A stretch of DNA of 64,000 nt from Marinomonas colpomeniae. GTDB taxonomy: Bacteria; Pseudomonadota; Gammaproteobacteria; Pseudomonadales; Marinomonadaceae. Made by a program: the position numbers and the translations under genes. The number at the start of each line of letters is the position of its first letter. The stretch's first letter is position 1. This document shows positions 9,082-17,828 of this stretch, piece by piece. The stretch spans positions 78,833 through 142,832 of the forward strand of contig NZ_JACYFC010000001.1 of NCBI RefSeq assembly GCF_014803385.1, given 5' to 3'. The notes below the pieces were generated by a model that saw only the letters and a program-made list of their open reading frames with translations, made no database searches and had not been told where the DNA came from.

Positions 9082-9750
9082 TTATATAACAGTGAGAACG
9101 TCTTTTAAATCATGGCGGTACTTTGGTAATGCCGCGTTATAGTCAGACTCAGGCTCGTTGTAACCAATCGCCAGTGCAACGTCACATTGGTAACCTTCTA
9201 GTTCTTCTTTGAAAATTTCTCCAACGAGCTCTGCATCTATTCCTTCCATCGCGGTGGAACCAATATTCAAGCGAGCCATAACATGCATAGCGTTACCAAA
9301 TGCGATGTAAGTTTGTGCTTTTGTCCAAGCCTCTGTGTTGCCATTTGCATCTGTGTTCATTTCAGCAAAAGCAAATGAACCGAAAGCTTGCTCTCTATTT
9401 TCTGGTTGCACACGGCCGATTTTAATACTGTTATCGACGATTTTTGAAAAATCGTCACGGCTATAGTGGGTTTTGTGTGCAAATAAAATAATATGTGACG
9501 CGGCTTTTGCATGTTTTTTATTAAACTCGAACTTGTTTGCAAAGGTATCTTCAAAACGTTGTTTTGCTGCATCACTTTCAATCACAACAAATTTCCATGG
9601 TTGAGAGTTGATAGAAGAAGGCGATAAGCGTAACGCTTCATAGATAATAGTTAAGTCTTCCTTAGAAACTTTTTTAGCAGCATCATAATGCTTTACTGTA
9701 TGGCGTTTTTCTAAATCAGCGATGATGTGGTGTGACACTTTCGTCTCCAT
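9082..9750 (-). CDS. NfsB-type nitroreductase, tandem copy 1
   Basis: A 222-residue flavin (FMN) nitroreductase using NAD(P)H on nitro or quinone compounds in the cytosol. Conserved blocks are KRHTVKHYD (flavin-phosphate binding), LRLSPSSINSQPWKFVVIES and a C-terminal CDVALAIGY plus a basic tail. NfsB/NfnB proteins are about 217 residues, so the length is right. It has its own terminator. The protein is closely similar along its whole length to the gene at 9928, which shows a tandem duplication. The physiological substrate is not shown. Confidence 0.9.
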   Translation of the reverse strand: METKVSHHIIADLEKRHTVKHYDAAKKVSKEDLTIIYEALRLSPSSINSQPWKFVVIESDAAKQRFEDTFANKFEFNKKHAKAASHIILFAHKTHYSRDDFSKIVDNSIKIGRVQPENREQAFGSFAFAEMNTDANGNTEAWTKAQTYIAFGNAMHVMARLNIGSTAMEGIDAELVGEIFKEELEGYQCDVALAIGYNEPESDYNAALPKYRHDLKDVLTVI

Positions 9751-9855
9751 AAAAAATAATTAAACGCCGGCTGTCCGCCGAACTGAATAGCGCCATATTA
9801 ACGGCTTTTTTATGAAATGAAAAATGGAGTAGTTATTGTCTTTTTTGTTTTATTA

Positions 9856-9893
9856 GGTAAAAAAGAGCAATCTACTTTCATAGTTTGCTCTTT
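9856..9893 (-). terminator. Terminator between the tandem nitroreductase genes
   Basis: A 9-bp stem (AAAGAGCAA at 9862-9870, TTGCTCTTT at 9885-9893) is followed on the minus strand by a run of six T. The two copies are therefore probably separate transcripts. Confidence 0.88.
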
Positions 9894-9927
9894 GATTTGT
9901 CGATACTAAACAGAACTGTTCTGCTAT

Positions 9928-10584
9928 TTACAGAACAGTAATGATGTCATTTTTTACTAGGCGAGATTTTGGCATGGCTGCGTTGTAGTCAGATACAGGG
10001 TCGTTGTAACCCATTGCAAGTGCAACATCACATTGGTAACCAGCAAGCTCTTCTGAGAAAAGTTCACTAATTAATTCTGCATCTACGCCTTCCATTGGTG
10101 TAGATGAAATATTAAGACGAGCTAATGCATGCATGGTATTACCAAGTGCTATGTAGGTTTGTGCTTTTGTCCAAGCTGCGTTGTTACCTGTTTCGTCTGT
10201 ATTCATATCAACGAAGGCAAAAGCACCAAATGCTTGTTCTTTATCTTCAGGCTTAGTGCGGCCTATTTCTATATCTCTGTCGATGACTTTACCGTAGTCG
10301 GCGCGTGAGTAATGCGTTTTGTGAGCGAATAAAATCACGTGTGACGCCGCTTTAGCATGTTTTTGATTGAACTGAAATTTATTCGCAAAAGTGTCTTCAA
10401 AAGATTGTTTTGCTTTACTGCTCTCAATGATGATGAACTTCCAAGGTTGAGAATTTATAGAAGAAGGCGATAAACGTAATGTTTCATAGATAACATCTAA
10501 GTCTTCTTTTGAGATAGTTTTAGACTCGTCGTAATGCTTTACCGTATGGCGTTTTTCTAAATCAGTAATAATTGAGTGTGACAT
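9928..10584 (-). CDS. NfsB-type nitroreductase, tandem copy 2
   Basis: Paralogue of the gene at 9082, with the same FMN-binding KRHTVKHYDESK, LRLSPSSINSQPWKFIII and CDVALAMGYNDP blocks. I start it at 10584, where GGAG lies upstream and the N-terminus MSHSIITDLEKRH matches copy 1 (MSHHIIADLEKRH region); an in-frame start at 10608 would add eight unrelated residues. That gives 218 residues. It is divergent from a LysR gene at 10741, which probably controls it through a palindrome in the shared 156-base gap. Confidence 0.9.
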   Translation of the reverse strand: MSHSIITDLEKRHTVKHYDESKTISKEDLDVIYETLRLSPSSINSQPWKFIIIESSKAKQSFEDTFANKFQFNQKHAKAASHVILFAHKTHYSRADYGKVIDRDIEIGRTKPEDKEQAFGAFAFVDMNTDETGNNAAWTKAQTYIALGNTMHALARLNISSTPMEGVDAELISELFSEELAGYQCDVALAMGYNDPVSDYNAAMPKSRLVKNDIITVL

Positions 10585-10685
10585 GTTTTGTCTCCATAAA
10601 AAGTGCAATATCGGTGCTTCACCGAATCTGATGTCGCTATATTAACCGTGTTTTTTAAAATGAAATACGGTGTTAATATTGAATT

Positions 10686-10708
10686 ATTATCAAAAAATAT
10701 TTGATAAT
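10686..10708. promoter_or_regulatory. Likely LysR operator between nitroreductase and LysR genes
   Basis: Inverted repeat ATTATCAAA (10686-10694) / TTTGATAAT (10700-10708) contains the LysR-box form ATC-N11-GAT. It sits in the divergent promoter region about 100 bases before the nitroreductase start and 33 before the LysR ATG. Confidence 0.55.
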
Positions 10709-10740
10709 TGTGTCATGATTACCTTTTATTGGAGCCGTAT

Positions 10741-11685
10741 ATGCAATTGGAAGATTTACAAGTTGTGTTACAGGTCGCTGAATTTCGCAGTATTACCGCA
10801 GCAGCGAATCACCTTGATATGCAAATGGCAACGGCGAGTGCAGCAGTAAAGCGAGTAGAGGCTGCGCTTGGTGTGGAACTGTTTGTGCGAACGACACGGC
10901 ATCTTCGACTCTCGAGTGCTGGGGAGCGCTATTTACCTCAATGTACAGCAGCGCTGTCTATGCTAGATCAAGCCAAGCAAACAATTCATGCTGATTTAGG
11001 TATTGTTAGTGGTGAAATTCGGATTGCAGTGTCGTCAGATTTAGGCCGGAATATTGCGATTCCATGGGTGAATGAGTTTATGGAACAGCATCCACAGCTG
11101 ACGTTAAGAACACACATTAGCGACAGTAATATTGATTTCTACCGTGATGCATTGGATATGGCTCTTCGCTATGGGGCACCAGCCGATTCTAATCTGTATG
11201 GTTTTAAAATATGCAATGTTCCTAGGCTCATTTGCGCGAGCCCTGATTATTTAGAACGATTTGGCATCCCAGAGCAGCCGAAAGATTTACTTAATCACCA
11301 AGGTTTATTTTATCAGTTACAAGAAATTCTTAATGACGCTTGGCTTTTTTCTGATTCAGAAAAAACGTATAAAATTAAGCCGAAAGCCTATTGTGCCGCG
11401 AATGATGGAGATTTGGTTCGACGCTGGTGTGTAGAGGGAAAAGGTATTGCGATTAAGTCATCATTAGATATTGCTGATGATTTATTGAATGGGCGTCTTG
11501 TACCATTGTTACCTGATTATAAAGTCGGTATGGGGGAGCTTTGGTTGGTTTGTCCTAGTCGTCAGTCTATTACGCCGACGGTTCGCTTATTGCGAGACTT
11601 ATTTCGAGAAAAAACAAAGGTCTTGCTCACAGAGCTAGTAGAGAGCGGAATGTTAGATAGAGAGATCTTGGCGATTAGTTTGTGA
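10741..11685 (+). CDS. LysR-family transcriptional regulator
   Basis: A 314-residue regulator with an N-terminal winged helix-turn-helix (AEFRSITAAANHLDM then TASAAVKRVEAALGVELF and RTTRHLRLSSAGERYLP) and a periplasmic-binding-like effector domain. I use the ATG at 10741, preceded by TTGGAGCC; the open frame from 10708 would add eleven residues not seen in the family. It is divergent from nitroreductase copy 2, its likely target, in response to a nitroaromatic, quinone or similar electrophile. The inducer is unknown. Confidence 0.9.
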   Translation: MQLEDLQVVLQVAEFRSITAAANHLDMQMATASAAVKRVEAALGVELFVRTTRHLRLSSAGERYLPQCTAALSMLDQAKQTIHADLGIVSGEIRIAVSSDLGRNIAIPWVNEFMEQHPQLTLRTHISDSNIDFYRDALDMALRYGAPADSNLYGFKICNVPRLICASPDYLERFGIPEQPKDLLNHQGLFYQLQEILNDAWLFSDSEKTYKIKPKAYCAANDGDLVRRWCVEGKGIAIKSSLDIADDLLNGRLVPLLPDYKVGMGELWLVCPSRQSITPTVRLLRDLFREKTKVLLTELVESGMLDREILAISL

Positions 11686-11715
11686 ATTCACTAGTAGACT
11701 GAATTCGAATGTAAT

Positions 11716-11753
11716 AAAAAGGGCAGGTGAATTATTATCCACTTGCCCTTTTT
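11716..11753. terminator. Bidirectional terminator between LysR and peroxiredoxin genes
   Basis: A GC-rich stem (GGGCAGGTG with CACTTGCCC, one G-T pair) is flanked by A5 and T5 runs, serving the convergent genes on both sides. Confidence 0.88.
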
Positions 11754-11798
11754 GTTACTTATAAATTACAACTAAAATAGTTTGTTGTATCGTCTAAA

Positions 11799-12323
11799 TT
11801 AACGAGATTTTAAGTAACTCAACATAGTGTCAGCATCAGATACTTCGAACGGGTCGCTTGGAGCATTGTCTTGGAAGCCAGCTTCAGAGAATAATTTCTG
11901 AATAGCGCCATTTTCAACGTACATGCTATAGCGCCAGCTACGCATGCCAAAGCCAAGGTTGTCTTTTTTCACTAACATGCCCATTTGGCGAGAGAAGTCA
12001 CCGTTGCCGTCTGGTAGTAGGAAAACGTTTTTCGCGTCTTGGCTTTTGCCCCACTGATACATAACGAAAGCATCATTTACAGAGATACAAACAACAGCAT
12101 CAACACCTTGAGCTTTAAATTCACTGTAAAGCTCTTCGTAGCGAGGTAGGTGAGTCGTTGAACATGTTGGTGTAAACGCTCCAGGTAAAGAGAAAACAAC
12201 CACTTTCTTGTTTTTGAACAAGTCATCTGTGGTTACATCTTTCCATTCAAATGGGTTTGTTCCACTAAGTGCATCATTACGAACACGTGTTTTAAAAGTA
12301 ATGTTAGGTACGTTAGTAAGCAT
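11799..12323 (-). CDS. Peroxiredoxin, Prx5 family
   Basis: A 174-residue thiol peroxidase with the Prx5 active-site block [20 protein letters not shown] and the conserved tail region [19 protein letters not shown] start it at 12323 ([10 protein letters not shown]), where AAGGA lies seven bases upstream; the longer frame from 12356 adds a non-conserved leader. It follows the NfsA-like gene by 43 bases on the same strand, suggesting a two-gene oxidative/electrophile-stress operon. Unlike the copy at 606, it is the typical bacterial stand-alone Prx5 type. It probably uses a glutaredoxin/glutathione system, which is inference. Confidence 0.92.
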   Translation of the reverse strand: MLTNVPNITFKTRVRNDALSGTNPFEWKDVTTDDLFKNKKVVVFSLPGAFTPTCSTTHLPRYEELYSEFKAQGVDAVVCISVNDAFVMYQWGKSQDAKNVFLLPDGNGDFSRQMGMLVKKDNLGFGMRSWRYSMYVENGAIQKLFSEAGFQDNAPSDPFEVSDADTMLSYLKSR

Positions 12324-12366
12324 TTTTCGTCCTTTTTGAGTGTATAGCCAATGCATATTATATGCG

Positions 12367-13113
12367 TTAGCGTTTTAAAAAGCCTTGTTGTTGCAGAAAG
12401 CTTAGCATATGTTCACGTTTCTTTTTCTGTACTGCACCAGCAGTTTGAGCTGACCAGTTACTGTTCTTTTGATTCTCGTCACGACTTTGATAATACGCGT
12501 GTATTTGAGCATCGTAAGCAGTAACATCATTTTTGCAACGAGATGAATCATAGCTGTCTTTGTGTAATATTACATCCACTGGGAAGCGTGGTTTCAAGTC
12601 TGGCTCCGCATCTGGATAGCCAAGACAAAGACCAAATATAGGATACACTTGTTTTGGTAAGTTTAGCATTTCAGCCACTTGTGCTGGATCGTTTCGGATT
12701 CCACCGATAAAGACAGCACCAAGGCCAACAGATTCTGCACCAAGCATGAGATTCTGAGCCATAAAAGTTGCATCCGTTGTTGCGGCAATAAAATGTTCTG
12801 CGTTGCCTTCTAATTCACCAAGACCTTCTTCGATACTGCAATATTCTACTCGCGTTAAATCGGCGCAAATAATCAAAAATTCGGCAGCAGATTCGATCCA
12901 TTTTTGTCCGCCTGCTAATGCTGCAATCTTAGCTCGATTCTCTTTATTGGTGACTTGAACCAAAGAGTAAGCCTGAATAAAGCTTGAAGAAGCCGCTCCT
13001 TGGGCTGATTGAATAAGCTGTCTTAGTAAAGCGTCATCAATCGGCTGTTCTGTGTATTGGCGAATAGATTTATGGGATTGTTGAGCTTGAAGAATAGGAT
13101 TCATTACTGACAT
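12367..13113 (-). CDS. nfsA: NfsA-family oxygen-insensitive NADPH nitroreductase
   Basis: A 248-residue FMN flavoprotein that reduces nitro compounds and quinones with NADPH by two-electron steps. Family blocks are [12 protein letters not shown] (flavin phosphate), [31 protein letters not shown] and [11 protein letters not shown]. The length is close to E. coli NfsA (240). Two starts, 13113 and 13104, are possible because neither has a strong ribosome-binding site. It is first in a probable operon with the peroxiredoxin gene. The symbol rests on family resemblance. Confidence 0.88.
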   Translation of the reverse strand: MSVMNPILQAQQSHKSIRQYTEQPIDDALLRQLIQSAQGAASSSFIQAYSLVQVTNKENRAKIAALAGGQKWIESAAEFLIICADLTRVEYCSIEEGLGELEGNAEHFIAATTDATFMAQNLMLGAESVGLGAVFIGGIRNDPAQVAEMLNLPKQVYPIFGLCLGYPDAEPDLKPRFPVDVILHKDSYDSSRCKNDVTAYDAQIHAYYQSRDENQKNSNWSAQTAGAVQKKKREHMLSFLQQQGFLKR

Positions 13114-13213
13114 CTTTGGATACTTCTTTTAGGCTGAGTAGAGAGCAAATAGTAGAGCGTACAAAGACGTTGGTCAAAGGCTAATTTTTCTATCAGCATG
13201 AATAAAAGTGGAT

Positions 13214-13245
13214 GAAAAGGCGCCCTTATAACTGGACACCTTTTC
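13214..13245 (-). terminator. Probable terminator after the outer-membrane barrel gene
   Basis: AAAAGGTGTCC on the minus strand pairs with GGCGCCTTTT, using two G-U pairs, and ends in T4. It lies 18 bases after the stop of the gene at 13263. Confidence 0.55.
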
Positions 13246-13262
13246 AGCTATCGTGTTTTAAA

Positions 13263-13835
13263 TTAGAAGCGATATTCTGCGCCAACACTAGCCTGATTAA
13301 AATCTGTTTCAAACTTACTATCAGAAGAGACGTTATCGGCATTTATATCAACGTCGTACCAAGTGTACTGTGCGTTCACTAGTAGATTTTCAGTGACATT
13401 GAAGCTGACACCGGCACCAGCGAATAAACTCTTGTCGTCTGAGCTTCCTGAAAATCCTGCCACGTTATAATCTGTCTCGTGCCAGAGTTGCCCGCCTTTA
13501 ACAAATATTTCTACCGTTTCAGTAATCGGAAGTGTGCCTTTCAGTGCAGCGGTATAACCTTTAGTTTCTGCATTAGCAAGACTGCCGCCATAGCGACCAA
13601 AGTTGATATGGCTCCCTTCAACGGCTAAAAATGGGTTGAATCGATAACCAATGATACCTTGGGTTACGTCATTGCTATCGTCGAAGTCGTCATCACTTTC
13701 TACTTTTAAATAACCGTAGTTACCACCGATATACAAACCTGACGTGTTTGCTTGTGATGATTCGGCCAATGCCACAGAGCTTAACGTGCTTGCTAAAGCC
13801 ATGCTGCCAATAATTCCTAAGGTTGATGTTTTCAT
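13263..13835 (-). CDS. Small outer-membrane beta-barrel protein (OmpA-like/OmpW-type fold)
   Basis: A 190-residue exported protein. The first 24 residues are a signal peptide ending ALA-ES. The rest shows alternating aromatic/polar strands typical of an eight-stranded barrel: GLYIGGNYGYLKVESDDD, FLAVEGSHINFGRYGG, KSLFAGAGVSFNVTENLLVNA (strand pair) and a terminal VGAEYRF ending in Phe, as the Bam machinery prefers. There is no C-terminal peptidoglycan-binding OmpA domain, so it is only the barrel. Its role (adhesion, small-solute passage or structure) cannot be told from sequence. It is monocistronic. Confidence 0.82.
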   Translation of the reverse strand: MKTSTLGIIGSMALASTLSSVALAESSQANTSGLYIGGNYGYLKVESDDDFDDSNDVTQGIIGYRFNPFLAVEGSHINFGRYGGSLANAETKGYTAALKGTLPITETVEIFVKGGQLWHETDYNVAGFSGSSDDKSLFAGAGVSFNVTENLLVNAQYTWYDVDINADNVSSDSKFETDFNQASVGAEYRF

Positions 13836-14004
13836 TTCCTTTCTCCTCTTCGTTACTTTGTGGGTATTGAATAAGTGAGCTATTACTTTGGAGAATTGAA
13901 TTTGGTTTGGCTAGGTTTTAGGTGTGGTTTGCAGATTTGCTTCATTTTCTATTCGCTTAATCAAGACTGATGTTACTTTGTTGATCATTCTTGAAGGGAA
14001 GAAA

Positions 14005-14035
14005 GTCAAAAAAGCCTACTTAATTAAGTAGGCTT
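14005..14035 (-). terminator. Terminator of msrA
   Basis: A perfect 24-base palindrome (14012-14035, arms AAGCCTACTTAA) is followed by T6 on the minus strand, 31 bases after the msrA stop. Confidence 0.92.
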
Positions 14036-14065
14036 CGAAGGAAAAAAATTGTTTTAAAGGAAAGC

Positions 14066-14692
14066 TTAATGAAGTTCTTTACTGGCAACGCTGCCCCATA
14101 AGCTTTCAATTTTGCTATCACGTCGACAGCTTAAGCGATAAAAACCATATCGAGCTGGATTCTTTGTGTAATAGCTCTGATGATATTCTTCAGCAACATA
14201 AAATTCACTGGCAGGAAGAATTTCCGTTACGATTTTATCTGTAAAAGGCTTTGTTTCTTCGACATTTTTTAGAGATGCATCGAATACCGACTTCTGTTCT
14301 TCGTTTTGATAAAACATTGCCGTTTTATAAGGTGCACCTTTATCACAAAACTGTCCGTATGCGTCTGTTGGGTCGATGGTTTTCCAAAAGTAATCCGCTA
14401 ACGTTTTGAATGATACAATTTCATCATCAAACGTGATTTCAACCGCTTCAAAATGACCTGTACCCTTTGCCGCGACTTGTCGATAAGTCGGATTTTTAAC
14501 GTGCCCTCCTGTGTAACCAGAAACGACGTCTGTTACACCTTCAACTGCTTCGAAATCAGATTCTACACACCAAAAACAACCCCCCGCCACGATCATAGTC
14601 TGTGGTGCGGCAAGTGCTGTATTAGTAAACAGACTGGTGCTCACGATAGCCGCTAGTCCTAAAGTACGTTTTAGTAATGCGCTATTTTTCAT
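14066..14692 (-). CDS. msrA: Peptide methionine sulfoxide reductase A, exported form
   Basis: Reduces methionine-S-sulfoxide in proteins. The catalytic motif GCFWCVESDFEAVEGV is intact, and VSGYTGG, GTGHFEAVEITFD and the EEYHQSYYTKNP block match MsrA. An N-terminal signal peptide (MKNSALLKRTLGLAAI then a hydrophobic run ending ALA-AP) shows it is exported, so it repairs periplasmic rather than cytosolic proteins. I choose the ATG at 14692 (AAGGT eight bases upstream) over the frame start at 14716. The C-terminal Cys in LSCRRDSKI is a possible resolving Cys. It is divergent from the yghU-like gene. Confidence 0.94.
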   Translation of the reverse strand: MKNSALLKRTLGLAAIVSTSLFTNTALAAPQTMIVAGGCFWCVESDFEAVEGVTDVVSGYTGGHVKNPTYRQVAAKGTGHFEAVEITFDDEIVSFKTLADYFWKTIDPTDAYGQFCDKGAPYKTAMFYQNEEQKSVFDASLKNVEETKPFTDKIVTEILPASEFYVAEEYHQSYYTKNPARYGFYRLSCRRDSKIESLWGSVASKELH

Positions 14693-14928
14693 GTTGAATA
14701 CCTTTTTATTTACCATGTTTTATTACTCTGTTTTTAATATTATGCCTTTGATGTCATGCATTGGCTTAGACATTAATCATAGGCAAATAGGACATTGACG
14801 AATTAATTCATCCTTACGATATTGTGAACGGAATAGTCAGTCCCATATAAGATAAATATCATCATTTAGTTTTTAGACGTGTGCTGTCTTGGGATTATTA
14901 CAATGAATTTCAAAAGAGAGAATAAATA

Positions 14929-15729
14929 ATGAGCTCTGATACGAATCCAGATGAAAACTACATTCCGCCTAAAGTATGGGAATGGAACTCTGAAAATGTC
15001 GGTAACCTAGCGGTTGTCAATCGCCCTTTTTCTGGCGCGACCCATGAAAAAGTTCTACCTGTTGGCAAACTTGCATTACAACTGTATTCCATGTCGACAC
15101 CTAACGGCCAGAAAGTAGCCATCATGTTAGAAGAGCTTTTAGAACAAGGTATCAGCAACGCTGAATACGATGCTCATCTGATTAATATTAGAAAAGGTGA
15201 ACAGCTTTCTTCAGGATTTGTTGAAATAAACCCTAATTCAAAAACACCAGCTTTAATGGATCACAGTATAACGCCACCAACACGAGTGTTCGAGTCTGGT
15301 TCTATACTGCAATATCTTGCTGACAAGTTTGATGCCTTGGTACCGAAAGGTCATGCAGGGAAAACAGAGTGCCGTAATTGGTTATTTTGGCAAATGGGTT
15401 GTGCCCCTTACCTAGGTGGCGGCTTTGGGCATTTTTATTTCTACTCATCCGTAAGAATGAAATACCCAATTGATCGTTTTACAACGGAAGTGAAGCGAGA
15501 ATTAGATGTACTTGATAAACATTTAGCTAAAAATGTTTATATGGCAGGCGATGAATACTCTATTGCAGATATTGCGATTTGGCCTTGGTATGGAAGTCTT
15601 GTTCTTGGTAATTTATATGGCGCAGCCGAGTTCCTTGATGTAGCAAGTTATAAAAACCTTATGCGTTGGGCAAAAGTTATTGAGCAACGCCCTGCGGTTC
15701 AGCGCGGCCTTGAGGTTAATCGTATTTGA
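14929..15729 (+). CDS. yghU: Glutathione S-transferase, YghU/Nu class
   Basis: A 266-residue GST with disulfide-bond reductase-like activity in the Nu class, cytosolic. The protein begins with the class-specific extension YIPPKVWEWNSENVGN, then the thioredoxin-like domain PVGKLALQLYSMSTPNGQKV, GSILQYLADKF (glutathione site) and the helical C-terminal domain GDEYSIADIAIWPWYG. The catalytic position is the TPNG block, as in E. coli YghU. It is divergent from msrA, both fitting a thiol/oxidative-stress role. AGAGAG precedes the ATG. Confidence 0.93.
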   Translation: MSSDTNPDENYIPPKVWEWNSENVGNLAVVNRPFSGATHEKVLPVGKLALQLYSMSTPNGQKVAIMLEELLEQGISNAEYDAHLINIRKGEQLSSGFVEINPNSKTPALMDHSITPPTRVFESGSILQYLADKFDALVPKGHAGKTECRNWLFWQMGCAPYLGGGFGHFYFYSSVRMKYPIDRFTTEVKRELDVLDKHLAKNVYMAGDEYSIADIAIWPWYGSLVLGNLYGAAEFLDVASYKNLMRWAKVIEQRPAVQRGLEVNRI

Positions 15730-15834
15730 AGTAACATCGTGTGAGCAGGTTAGTTCTGCAAGTGATTTTTAGGCAGCTTAACTATTTTAATAAGCGCTAA
15801 CAAATCATTATAGATCTAGTAAAAGAATGCTTCT

Positions 15835-15872
15835 AAAAAGGGATGACCTTTATCAAGTCTGTCCCTTTTTTA
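15835..15872 (+). terminator. Terminator after yghU
   Basis: AAAAAGGGA (15835-15843) pairs with TCCCTTTTT (15862-15870), followed by further T. It lies about 100 bases after the yghU stop. Confidence 0.7.
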
Positions 15873-15962
15873 ATTTTTGTGATGATTAACGGTCTATTTT
15901 TTGCTTATAAAATTCCTATTAGTATTTTTATTTTTCTAACAGGAATGTTTTAAGGGGAAAGT

Positions 15963-17780
15963 ATGGCTTTTTTAGCCGAGTGGGTAGAAGCTCAGTATCA
16001 GAAAGCGGACAGGGCTCCAGACTGGAAACAGCTTTTGTGTGACGGCAATATTGACGAAGCGTTAGCACTTGGTTCAAAGCATATGCCAGACTCTCTGCGT
16101 ACCATTTTAGTTGAAGCGACAAGTGGGAAAAAGCCTAAGACTATTAATAATAATTCCCTTGTTGCTTTGATTGGGCGTCTTAAAGCTTTGCAAAGACACA
16201 GCCAACAAGCTCAAGAGTTATTACAAGGATCTCTCGGTGAAGTACAAGCGAGGACTACAGAACAAAATGATTTTGTCAGTAAAACAAAAGTATTTTTGCA
16301 ACATAGTGGTGACAACACAACTGAGCTGCGTACCGAAATAGAGCAGAAATTAGGACAAACAAGTCAGCTATTTACTAATCAGTTCTCGGAATTACAGCAG
16401 CTTATCGATGGTCGCTCTAAGGATGCCATGACGGTGATTAAATCGATTGAAGAAATCGGTAAAACTGTTCAGTTACTATCAATTAATGCTGCTATTGAAG
16501 CTGCTCAGGCAGGAGAGTACGGTCGAGGCTTTGCTGTTGTGGCAGGAGAAATTCGTGATTTAGCCATGCGAACTCAAGCGAGTACAAAGGAAGCTTACTT
16601 ACAAATGGATCTTTCAGGTGTGGGCGAGCAGCTAGAAGGTATCTTAGCCAGCACAGACAGGCAGATTAGTGAGCTATCAAGCCAAGTGCAGGAATCGTTA
16701 GATAGCATCCAAAGTTTGATGTCAGACATTGATGGCTCATTGTGCGAAATTGACAGTAATAATAAAGTTGTTGAAGCCACTGTAGGTCTTAGTTACAGCG
16801 CTTGTGAACAAATAGATGGTAAGAGTTATTGGAGTCATCAACTGCTCGATGATATAGGTACTAACCTAAATTCCCTCTCATCAGATCAAGATTCGCTAGA
16901 AAAAGTTGTCAATAAGGAGCAGCTTCACCTTAACTCTAATTATGACCGTTTAGAAGAAATCAAAAAACGAGGTGAAATTCGAATTGCGATTGAACCTTCA
17001 TTTGTAGGTGTTTCTTATAGAGTAAAACCGAATGACCCTCTGAGCGGGTTTGATGCGGATATGGCGAGAGCGCTTGCTGATTGGTTAGGTGTAAAATGCA
17101 GTTTTGTAGAACACCCTTGGGATCGCTGTTTGCAGCTTTTAGAAACTGGCACCCATCAGGGTGAAGCTGAAGTCGACATGGTGCTGAGTGCCATGCCACC
17201 TATGCCTAATGAAAATGTCGTCTTTTCGGATCCTTATGTATTTCTTCCATATGTTTTAGCCAAGCGCCAAGGCGATACACACATTCAAAGTATTAAAGAT
17301 TTAGACGGTAAGGTCTTGGGCTGTATTAACGACCCTGCAGCAATACAAATATTAGAAGATCTAGGTATTCGTTGGGAGAGTAATCGAAGCAAACCAGGCG
17401 GCACCATTCAGTTGTCCAATTTATTAGCGTATAACGATCAAACTCAAATTCACGACTGTTTGACCAAAGAAATAGTAGATGCTTTCGCTGTGGATTTACC
17501 AATATATCATTGGGCTTGTTATGGCGATGCTAGTCCTTGGAAAGGTAAGTTGGAGATCCTACTTGGGAGCTTATGTGAGGATCTGTGGTTCTATTCTGTA
17601 GCGGTAGAATCTAAGTCCTATAACCGTACTTTGCTTGAGGTAACGAATACCTTTATTAAAAAATATCGCCAACAGACAGAATACAGAAAATTAACAGATA
17701 CATGGTTAGGTCAAAACTACGATGATCCTAATTGGTCTTTTGAAGAGGGCGTATTAGACGTTCGTTCGTTTATAGAATAA
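15963..17780 (+). CDS. Soluble chemoreceptor-like signalling domain fused to a family 3 solute-binding domain
   Basis: A 605-residue protein with two modules not usually joined this way. Residues about 60-320 are coiled-coil with a receptor hairpin tip at 174-205 (SINAAIEAAQAGEYGRGF, AVVAGEIRDLAMRTQAST). Residues about 330-590 resemble a type 3 amino-acid-binding protein: KKRGEIRIAIEPSFVGVSYR, GFDADMARALADWLGVK and EVDMVLSAMPPM. I see no signal peptide and no transmembrane helix, so the binding domain should be cytosolic. It may be a cytoplasmic receptor for an amino acid-like ligand. AAGGGGAAA precedes the ATG. It stands alone between terminators. Confidence 0.82.
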   Translation: MAFLAEWVEAQYQKADRAPDWKQLLCDGNIDEALALGSKHMPDSLRTILVEATSGKKPKTINNNSLVALIGRLKALQRHSQQAQELLQGSLGEVQARTTEQNDFVSKTKVFLQHSGDNTTELRTEIEQKLGQTSQLFTNQFSELQQLIDGRSKDAMTVIKSIEEIGKTVQLLSINAAIEAAQAGEYGRGFAVVAGEIRDLAMRTQASTKEAYLQMDLSGVGEQLEGILASTDRQISELSSQVQESLDSIQSLMSDIDGSLCEIDSNNKVVEATVGLSYSACEQIDGKSYWSHQLLDDIGTNLNSLSSDQDSLEKVVNKEQLHLNSNYDRLEEIKKRGEIRIAIEPSFVGVSYRVKPNDPLSGFDADMARALADWLGVKCSFVEHPWDRCLQLLETGTHQGEAEVDMVLSAMPPMPNENVVFSDPYVFLPYVLAKRQGDTHIQSIKDLDGKVLGCINDPAAIQILEDLGIRWESNRSKPGGTIQLSNLLAYNDQTQIHDCLTKEIVDAFAVDLPIYHWACYGDASPWKGKLEILLGSLCEDLWFYSVAVESKSYNRTLLEVTNTFIKKYRQQTEYRKLTDTWLGQNYDDPNWSFEEGVLDVRSFIE

Positions 17781-17790
17781 GAGCCTAGTT

Positions 17791-17824
17791 AAGCAGACCA
17801 TGCTTTACGGCGTATGGTCTGCTT
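17791..17824. terminator. Bidirectional terminator between the receptor fusion and GGDEF-EAL genes
   Basis: An 11-bp perfect stem (AAGCAGACCAT at 17791-17801, ATGGTCTGCTT at 17814-17824) lies between two convergent stop codons, with AT-rich flanks. Confidence 0.8.
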
Positions 17825-17828
17825 ATTC

